A stretch of 64,000 nucleotides of DNA from positions 20,587,466 to 20,651,465 of the forward strand of contig OX393577.1 in the NCBI GenBank assembly GCA_947652605.1, written 5' to 3'. This DNA is from Elmis aenea. Its lineage: Eukaryota; Arthropoda; Insecta; Coleoptera; Elmidae. The notes beneath the pieces are model-generated. The model had not been told where the DNA came from and did not search any database. It worked only from the letters and a program-made list of their open reading frames with translations. Of the stretch, positions 56,810 to 64,000 are shown in pieces; positions within the stretch are counted from its first letter, which is position 1, and every line of letters begins with the position of its first letter. The position numbers and the translations under genes are program-made.

Positions 56810-58100
56810 TAGTAGATGTCCCAGCTATCTCAATTGGTTTGTCTCCATCTTTTCCTTAATGTCTTTCACTTCTAGGCTTTTTTTGATTTTCTCGTTGCTT
56901 ACCTTATCAATTCGTCTACAGCTACACCCTTCTATTCATAATATTATTTTTTCACTTAACGGAAAAGTCAGGTCCTGGGTGCTTCTACCCGGTCTAAAAC
57001 CGCTTTGTGCTTCTACTAAATTTCATTCAAATTTTTTTCTTAATCACTCCTTTAAAACTCTTTCATATAATTTTTCTGCTACACTTAGAAGCGACATGCC
57101 TCTACCTTTCAGTCCTTTTTTTATTTCTTTTTTTTTACCATGCTCTATTTACTATTCTTAGCAGCAAGTTCCTCCCATCTACGTTCATGTACTTAATAAT
57201 TTGAGGTAAAATACCATCATGTCCTGCTTTTCCAATCGTTTGATCTATCGCTCTATCCAATTTTGCTTGAGTTCTCACTTGTTCATGTTCTTTTTCGTTT
57301 GCTTTGTATATCCCCTCCATTTGCTCGTCTTCCTCATGGTTTATTTTATTCTCATTTTCCAATAACTCCTTAAAATAATTTCCCTATATTTCTATAATAT
57401 CTTTCTCTGCTGTTCCTTCTTTATTTGTGATTTTTTAATGTATGGATTTTTTCTTTCCTTAAATTTTTTAATTGTAGAAACGTTTTTGATTGCTCGTGCA
57501 TTGTTCTTCCAATCCGTTTGGCATTTTCTCTTTGTTGTTTATACTTGTCGTAAATTCTGGTATGGAAAAAATATCTGACCACAAGTCAGATATTTTTTCC
57601 ATCTTTTCCTACACTTCTCTTTTGACTTTTTACGTCTACCAGGCAGTTTGTTTATTGTTATTATTACCTCGTTTTATTGTGCCACATGTCCTGTGAGCCG
57701 ATTCAATTGTCGTAACTTCAGGTCTGCTTGTGGTCAGATATTTTTTCCATCTTTTCCTTCACTTCTCTGTTGACTTCTTCCGTCCACGAGGCAGTTTGTT
57801 TCTTGTTATTATTACCTCGTTTCCTTGTCCCACATGTCCTTTGAGCCGACTTAAGAATAATTCTTTTGAAATATGACCATAGTTGCTCAGTCTTTTCCCT
57901 GTCATCCCCTATTCGTTCTTGCTTCTCCGATCTTACAAAATCTTGGCAGTTTTGTTGTGTCTCTTCATTGTTTAGTGTATGTGCTTTTCATTTTATTTTT
58001 TAATTTTTTTTTCATCTTGTTTTACTTTTTCTACTCATTCTTCATTTGTTTGAATCGTTTTCTTAAGCAGGTGATGATCGCTGCTTATTTCTACCCCTCT
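56810..58100 (-). pseudogene. Endonuclease/reverse-transcriptase polyprotein remnant
   Basis: The longest clean piece is the minus frame 57362-57135, MENENKINHEEDEQMEGIYK and onward, whose KAGHDGILPQIIKY block corresponds to the K..G.DGIP.E..K start of non-LTR reverse transcriptases. The FRPGRSTQDL block (about 56990 on the minus strand) corresponds to QCGFRPGRST. SDHHLL near 58075 is the terminal histidine motif of AP-type endonucleases. No complete domain remains. Confidence 0.75.
57562..57850. repeat. 148-bp direct duplication with an adjoining perfect hairpin
   Basis: The blocks CCATCTTTTCCTACACTTCT (57599) and CCATCTTTTCCTTCACTTCT (57747) start parallel stretches that both continue through GGCAGTTTGTTT and CCACATGTCCT. 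Just before the first copy, ATGGAAAAAATATCTGAC (57562-57579) is followed after five bases by its perfect complement (57585-57602), a fold absent at the second copy. Duplication and inverted tip lie inside the retrotransposon linker region. Confidence 0.7.
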
Positions 58101-58110
58101 GTTGTTTAAT

Positions 58111-59239
58111 GTATTTATGTATTTATTACTAGTATGTTTTGTCAATATTTTATTAATTTACTAGTTTACAACTCTTTGTAGTACGCTTCTCCCACGTCTT
58201 GCCACTTAGGCCGCTATAATTGTGATCGCATCGTAGTTTCCTCGTTTTTTCCAACTCGAAACATCCATCTTGTCGTTCATAATGGTGAGTGGAAAAGAAA
58301 ACGAGATATTTTAGCGTTGAGGGGCTTTTAAACGCGTTCTACTGTGTACACTAATGATCAAAGACGTTCCAGTGCAGTGGTAATTACAATTCATATGTTG
58401 ACGTACGGAGGGCGACACCCTCGCACGACTGCGGGGAATGTGACCCATATATGAACTACACAAAACTTCGAAACGATCTATGTCGTAATTAAAGTTGTTT
58501 GTAAGTCTATGTTAAGAATTTTCCTAGTTAAGTATTAGGTTGTGTGTGTTTCTTTAGACAGTTCTTTAGACAGATCAGCAAACTTAGTTTATGCCTAATT
58601 TATTAGTTGAAAATGTTTGAACCGTCTGTAAAGTAACTAACAAAATAGGAACCAAACCTTTACAATTGAAGTGTATTTTGAATCTTTAAGTCTTATCATC
58701 GATGTCCGGTTCTTTCCTAAACTCGTTTTCATAAAACTCTTGTTTTTTGCAAACAACACTTGTTGTTTTCTTGTAATAAATTGAAGGCACATTTTTTGCA
58801 TGCAGCATTATAAATCACTAGACGCCAAAGTTTTCTAGTCAACAGTTTCGAAATTAATTTATGAATTTTGTATATATTCATGAAGCTTCAAGTGAACCTC
58901 GACCGTACAAAAAGCTCATTTCCACATCTAGATAAGTTTGTACGACTTTTAATATTGTCAATAAAAAGTTCACAACGACAATCGCATCTCTTCATTGTCC
59001 CTGGAGTTGTCTTTAAAGTTTACTGTTTAAACAAACCTCATCGGAAAATTAAATATGTACATATTTTTTATGGCAACTTTCATGGTAGGTCTGGAAATAG
59101 TTAAAACTTTCTCATAATTCATAGCATAGTATAAAACAATGGCCATCTTCTTTCTCATTAATCGTCTTAAGATTATGGGCCAGGTATTATTATTTCTACG
59201 ACAATATATTGTTCGTGCAGTAGTGCAATTTTTTGTTGC
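58111..59239. other. Stretch between retrotransposons
   Basis: The part 58180-58460 is GC-richer; it could be a further upstream part of the minus-strand retrotransposon, but I saw no motif. The frame 58868-59104 has no domain. Confidence 0.35.
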
Positions 59240-59592
59240 TAGGAATGTTATAATAATCCTCTTCTTCTAATTTTTATACCTCTCTATCGTTAGATGTGAG
59301 GCTTTTGTTTCTTTTTATGTATGTGGCCTTTTTTTGTATGCTTCCCTCCATCTTTTTCTATCTTTTCTTAGTTCTTTAAGCTTTCTTCACTCGATCCCTT
59401 TATTTGTGGCAGTTTCTTTCACCTACTCATTTTAAGTTTTCCTTGGTGTTCCTTTTCGATTTTTTTCCTCCCATTAGTGCTTCACATGCTTTCATGGGCA
59501 TCCTATCTTCTCCAATTTTATATACATGACCTAGCCATTTGAGTAGTGCCTCTTGGATGTTTTGTTGTATTAGTTGTACTTTTAGGTTTTCT

Positions 59593-60255
59593 CTATTTCA
59601 CATAGAACCTTTTAATTTCTTCACGCACTGTTTTAATTTTAAGATCACTTTGAATTATGTGATTAGGCACATACCATGGCGCATCCACAATGCTTCTTAG
59701 TACTTTGTTTTGGAATCGCTGGAGGATTTCTATGTTAGAATTGCTGGCAGTACCCCAGAGCTGAATGCCGTATGACCATATAGGTTTTACTATGGTTTTG
59801 TAAAGCAGGAGCTTGTTTCCAATTTCCAGTTGTGATTTTCTGCCAGTTAGCCAATATAACTGGCTAAATTTGAGTCCCAGCTGCTTTCTCTTAGTAAAAA
59901 TGTGTTTTCGCCATGTGAGCCTCCTATCAAGATGTATACCAAGATATTTCACATCTTCAGCTTGTGGTATTGGAGTATTGTTTAGTGTCACTGATGGACA
60001 TGACCCTCTTCTCATGGTGAACGTCACATGTGCAGATTTTAGGTTGTTGACCTGTAGTCTCCATTTTCTCAGCCATTTTTCGACCATGATAAGATTGTTT
60101 TGTAGTTTTGCGGATGCATCGGCAGGGTTGGTGTCCGATGCTAGTATGGCTGTATCATCAGCAAATGTGGCTAGAGTTGTTAAATTAGTTGTAGGTATGT
60201 CGGCTGTAAATAGAGTGCATCCAAACATCCTAGCCACACAACTCTTAGAAAACAA
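59593..60255 (-). pseudogene. Jockey ORF2 reverse-transcriptase fragment (inverted segment)
   Basis: About 205 residues of reverse transcriptase and connection region are open without a stop. TTLATFADDTAILASDTNP holds the FADD catalytic motif of non-LTR reverse transcriptases. VEKWLRKWRLQVNNLKSAHV, DVKYLGIHLDRRLTWRKHI, KLLLYKTIVKPIWSYGIQLW and IEILQRFQNKVLRSIVDAPW follow in the Jockey order. The first dozen or so residues of the open frame (MFSKSCVARMFG) lie across the inversion junction and are not Jockey protein. The frame closes in host sequence at 59593. The 5' half of ORF2 and all of ORF1 are missing. Confidence 0.85.
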
Positions 60256-60490
60256 CGATGAAATCAGAAGACTTACCTACCAGGTTTGATTAGTTATACG
60301 CTTTGATACGTTCCACATTGTAATTAAATAATTAGGTAGATAATAGTACAAGGAAGAGAACCGTCAATGGACTGTTCTCAGCAAGTTTAGTTTAGGTTTA
60401 GTTTTAGTTTAGTTTAAGCTAACACAACATTTACTTATTGTTCAAAAGCAACAGATTGTAAATAAACAGGGATTCCTAAAAAAAAAAAAA
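59598..60490 (+). mobile_element. Jockey retrotransposon copy with 5' inversion (twin priming)
   Basis: The insertion is flanked by GGTTTTCTCTATT (59585-59597 and 60491-60503). The right part (about 60213-60490) is in plus orientation: the end of ORF2 (HPNILATQLLENNDEIRRL), a 3' UTR with TTAGTTTAGG-type repeats and a 13-A tail. The left part (59598 to about 60212) is in minus orientation and encodes the preceding part of ORF2. The minus reading ends at TVREEIKRFY, and the plus part starts at the residues that follow this in Jockey proteins. That arrangement is what twin-primed reverse transcription leaves. Confidence 0.85.
60213..60490 (+). pseudogene. Jockey ORF2 terminal residues, 3' UTR and poly-A
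   Basis: The plus frame ends VHPNILATQLLENNDEIRRL followed by TYQV and TGA (60287-60289), the C-terminus of a Jockey ORF2. About 190 bases of 3' UTR follow, including TTTAGTTTAGGTTTAGTTTT, then AAATAAACAGGG and an A run ending at 60490. Upstream plus-strand reading (from 59813) is antisense to the inverted reverse-transcriptase segment and is not real. Confidence 0.75.
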
Positions 60491-60535
60491 GGTTTTCTCT
60501 ATTCGTTTCGTTTCTAATTTTTCCCAAAAACCTTA

Positions 60536-62799
60536 TTTCCATACTTCTGAATTACCTACACCTTTTAAACTGAACGATACTGTTAAATTTCACTCGTTTT
60601 GTGTTAATTAAATCAGAACTTTAATGCCACAATAAAACGGTTTATTATTGTCTTGTATCTAAAGCAGTTACTTGTTCTAGCGAATTATTTATAATTAAAT
60701 TTTAAATTCGTTACGGTGTATCGTAGCCTGTTATATTAAAATATGACTATTAAACTACATTGTGTAACCAACATGAAGATTTAAAAAGTTAAAAGCGTTT
60801 GATAGTACGCTATAACGGGCAGTTTACGATTAAAACGTTAGGTGCCTGCTTCACTGTTACATTGTTACGGGTTTGATTACAGAATTCGAACGATGTTTAA
60901 TATAAAATACGTCCTCCGCAGTTGTAAACTTTACGATCTTACCTTTTGCAACAGTGGTAAGTGTTAAAGTGTTGAAATGGTGTGCAGTCTTTTTTAATAT
61001 GTCCTAGTTTAGTTCAAACAGTTAAAAGTAGCTCAGAAAATGTATGTACAATTATAATAGAGCATTCACCGATTAACATTGATTAATTTTTTAAAGTTGT
61101 TAGTATAAGCGTTCATTGAGCTATTCGTTAAAATGTGATAACCGATTAAAGACTGTATTCGTAGTACCCTGGAGATGTCTTACGCAACAAGAACGAAACG
61201 TCAGTTTACGACGCGTTTTTAAACCGTTGTTAACATTAAACCCCGCATACGCTGATAAAATTGCTTTAAAGTTAATCTCTGTTCGCCATACTATAATATC
61301 AATAAGATTAGGCTATAAAGAATTCAGTGTAGGTGAATTAAATTTTTGTGTTTTAATTAAATATTGCACTTTTTTTATAATGATTTAGTAGATTGTTTCG
61401 TATTTCCAGTAAATTATTTTTCAGTGTTTGCCATTTTATGCAATTTTGCTTATTTTATATTTTAAGAAAGTATCTACTCATACCCCAAAATTCGTGGACC
61501 TCTGATTTCCCTTAGCAGAAGTGTCGACTTGATTGATTTAGTGTATATAAATTAGGCCCATAATAAATTTGTGTGTCAAGAGAGGCAGTAGTCACTCCCA
61601 CAACCAAATTTATGAGAATGCAGCACATACCGTTGTAATATCTTGGAGGTATTTTTAAATAGCTTGTGGCAAATTTTACACAAACACAAAACAGATCCTT
61701 TAAATTAAATAGGAGTAATTTTTTAAGTTAAAAAAAGTCAGAATGAAGATTTTATTAGTATTACTTCTAATTTCGGTTACACTGAAACTTGTTATAAGGC
61801 GAATTGAGCGAGTTGAATTTATAAAATTACGTTTTCTGTGAAGACCTGAGCTATAAAAGTTTCAGCTAAAGTTTTATTACAAATTGAAAATTTAATAACT
61901 GCAGTTATAAGTTTTGTTATCTTGTGTAGTCTTTTATCTCACCAGGATACATGTCGTATCGAATTATTTGTGCATGGTGTTAACGGGAATAATTTTTGAA
62001 AAGACCTCCAGTATTAGTACTAGATATTATTTTCATTAAGTTTTTCTACCAGTACTTGTAACACACTATAAACGTAATCATGTATTCATCAATTACTTAT
62101 ATACTTTAAATTGTAGTTTAAATTGAAAAACTTTCTTTATCAAATAATTAAAAAGATGTGAATTTATAATAAATAAACAATAAACAAAAATTTTATCAAA
62201 ATGGCCTACAAATAGAGTGGATACTTGAACACATAAATTATAATTTTTTTCGTCACTTCTCGGTCAAATGACAGCAGAATATCCATGCAGTAACAGATGG
62301 TTTGACAATTTTGTATAGATTTTTCCTAGAAAATGTTGCTTAAACGTAAATATGTTAAGTGTAACTGATATTCTTGGATAACAGAACTTGAAAGATTGTA
62401 CGGCACGATGCATAAGTCTGAACAGAATTATGTAGAAGATGTTTCACTTAATCTGTGCTACCATAGAGATCTCGCCTACTCAAGAATTAGTGATTGGGCT
62501 AAATTAGCAAAAAGTTTTGTATAATGAAGCTCAATTCGTACAGCAATATTCAGATTTTTTGAAAAATGCATAGCTAACTATAAAAGCAGAAATGGGGCAT
62601 TATATCTTTAACATCTTAATCTTTGAGTTCTTCTGCATCCATGGTTTATCTTACGCCTCGTCGCCCATGTTGTTTTGGATCTTCCTCTTTTTTTTTTACT
62701 ACGTGGGGGTGTCCCTTGGCCATCTTTTTTTCCGCATCTAATTATGTCCATATGAGTCGTGTGTGTTCAATTGTATCACTTATAGTTTTTTTTCTCATT
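60536..62799. other. AT-rich unique stretch
   Basis: The frame 61116-61388 (90 residues, MSYSLKCDNRLKTVFVV...) has no recognisable domain and no convincing start or splice context. No element ends seen. Confidence 0.4.
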
Positions 62800-63805
62800 C
62801 TCTTAAAAATTTCCTTCACCTGTCAAATTTGCGTTTTTAACCAATCACTCATCTTAAATCTTCTAGAGACTACCAATAGGAGCATTATTACACGGTAATA
62901 ATTTTACATTCCCGTCAGATGTTGATCTTTTTGTCAAATTTGCGTTTTCGACCAATAACAAACTCAGATTTCCTAGAAATGACCAATAAACATAATCATA
63001 CACTGAAAATTCCCTTCACCTGTCAAATTTGCGTTTTCAACCAATCACTAATCTTAAATCTTTTAGAGACTACCTATAGGAGCAATATTACACGGTAATA
63101 ATTTTACATTCCTCTGCCAGGAGTTGATCCTCCTGTCAAATTTGCGTTTTCGACCAATAACAAACTCAGATTTCCTTTAAACGGCCAATAACCATAATCA
63201 TACACTGATAATTTTCATTTTTTCATGCGTTTATTAGTCGTTTCTAAGAAATCTGAGTTTTTGATTGGTGGAAAATATAATTTTGGAGAGGGAATAAGGT
63301 ATTTTGGTCCTGATAATTTTTTGACAGATGTCGGCGACCAATAACGTTACTTTAATATAGAATTAACCACACCCCTGACCACTGACACCACTCTGACAGT
63401 ACTTGTAAAATTTGACATAACAGATTATGTATGTACCTACCTAAATACTATTTGGTTCATTAATTTTTATTAAAATATAATTCTTGAATTAAAAATTAGT
63501 TATAAATGATCTATTAATAATAACAATCGCAGTAAGTAGTAGGTATACTTTAATTTATCTAAATTAAACAACATTTTAATTTGACATATAGGTTAGGTGA
63601 AGGAAATTTTCTGACAAAATATAACTCGTGCATTGCAAATAATCTATAATTTTTGACAAATCTTCACTCATGCAAGTTAAAGCAGAAAAAATCACAAGTG
63701 CACGAAGTGCACTCGTGATTTTTTCAGCTCAACTTGCATTCGGGCATATTTACTAAAAATTATCGATAATTTTCAATGCACTTGTTATATTACTACTGAT
63801 AATTT
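62800..63805 (+). repeat. Composite repeat family, copy 3, with 200-bp tandem duplication
   Basis: Same module order as copies 1 and 2, but the first part is duplicated in tandem: CTTCACCTGTCAAATTTGCG occurs at 62814 and again at 63014, exactly 200 bases apart, each followed by CCAATCACT.ATCTTAAATC and GACCAATAACAAACTCAGAT. An AT-rich insertion (about 63420-63580) separates the TTGACATAACA block from the hairpin end. The end contains the palindrome GTGCACGAAGTGCAC (63699-63713) and finishes near CAATGCACTTGTTATATT. Confidence 0.75.
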
Positions 63806-64000
63806 CTTAATTGGATATGGTCCAAACTGGAGACCTCGTAACTTTTTTAACGAAAATCCATCTGCATTTTCAAAAAAAAAATCTTTTGTGTCATCTCCCT
63901 CTTCCATATCTCTAGGTCATAGGTAGCTATACTTTTAAATCAGATGATATAGATTGTTAACATTAAAAATATCGTTAGAAATTGATGTGCTGTATGTAAT

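Larger units (their letters stand above)
56766..58110 (-). mobile_element. Non-LTR retrotransposon, 5'-truncated and internally deleted
   Basis: On the minus strand, from high to low coordinate: the end of the endonuclease domain (NNRGVEISSDHHLLKKTI), a linker with a duplicated segment, YFKELLENENKINHEEDEQ, the RT opening KAGHDGILPQIIKYMN..G, SLLSVAEKLYERVL, SGFRPGRSTQDL, and then directly KEKMETNQLRWLGHL from the C-terminus. The catalytic FADD region of the reverse transcriptase is missing between FRPGRS and the C-terminal block. Several frameshifts are present. No poly-A was found at the low-coordinate end. Confidence 0.8.
59240..60535 (-). mobile_element. Non-LTR retrotransposon C-terminus, split by a Jockey insertion
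   Basis: With the insertion 59598-60490 removed, the minus strand reads RNETNREKLKVQLIQQNIQE, then ALLKWLGHVYKIGEDRMPMK and GGKKSK.TPRK, followed further on by LKELRKDRKRWREAYKK. This is the usual C-terminus of insect non-LTR polyproteins (LRW.GH..RM...R.P...L, then RGRP..TW, then DR..WR). Frameshifts are few, so this copy is younger than several others. It provided the 13-base target site duplicated by the Jockey insertion. Confidence 0.75.

Noticed and set aside
59813..60289. 158-codon plus-strand frame
   Set aside because: Most of it is antisense to the inverted Jockey reverse transcriptase; only the last ~25 codons are real Jockey coding sequence.
60380..60420. TTTAGTTTAGG run considered as telomere-like (TTAGG) repeat
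   Set aside because: Short, irregular, and located in the 3' UTR of the Jockey copy before its poly-A.

Overview
The window is AT-rich eukaryotic nuclear DNA, almost certainly from an insect. It holds Jockey-type and other non-LTR retrotransposons, Tc1 and mariner elements, many short hAT-type elements with 8-bp target duplications, and many large fold-back elements that begin TA-CAGGGTG. The mixture would suit a large-genome insect such as a beetle, but no host gene here fixes the order. There is no operon, no prokaryotic signal and no CRISPR array. I recognised no convincing tRNA or rRNA gene.

Host coding content is sparse. The one convincing exon is on the + strand at about 34148-35864. 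It has a polypyrimidine tract and acceptor on the left, a 531-codon frame and a GTAAGT donor on the right. It encodes part of a multi-pass membrane protein that I do not recognise. A 34-codon upstream frame in a better start context overlaps the first ATG. Most of the rest looks intergenic or intronic.

Layout. 1-1.6 kb: small repeats, a non-LTR 3' tail and a Jockey tail. 2.6-4.25 kb: a hAT element with transposase remnants and a copy of a composite repeat. 6.1-7.8 kb: a Tc1 element rearranged into an inverted pair. 8.8-10.8 kb: a large fold-back carrying a tandem array in one arm. 11-12.7 kb: a deleted mariner and a hAT element. 16-17.6 kb: a nested stack of elements. 21.2-25 kb: two hAT elements and a fold-back with GGGCGAC arrays. 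28.8-30.2 kb: a mariner whose transposase has an in-frame 24-codon block amplified about five times. 31-33.3 kb: a composite repeat copy and mariner debris. 34-36 kb: the host exon. 36.4-42.1 kb: three fold-backs. 42.2-44.4 kb: a deleted mariner and a hAT element. 46.2-48 kb: a three-level nest. 52-53.3 kb: a fold-back with nearly identical arms. 56.8-60.5 kb: non-LTR retrotransposons, one holding a Jockey copy with a twin-priming inversion. 62.8-63.8 kb: a third composite repeat copy.

The parts interact as mobile elements, not as a pathway: elements are inserted in elements up to three deep. The most interesting pattern is that at least four fold-backs (38998, 40546, 46345, 52044) share a series of degenerate blocks in the same order although their sequences differ greatly. 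Within each element the two arms are much more alike. I found no transposase gene for this group in the window.
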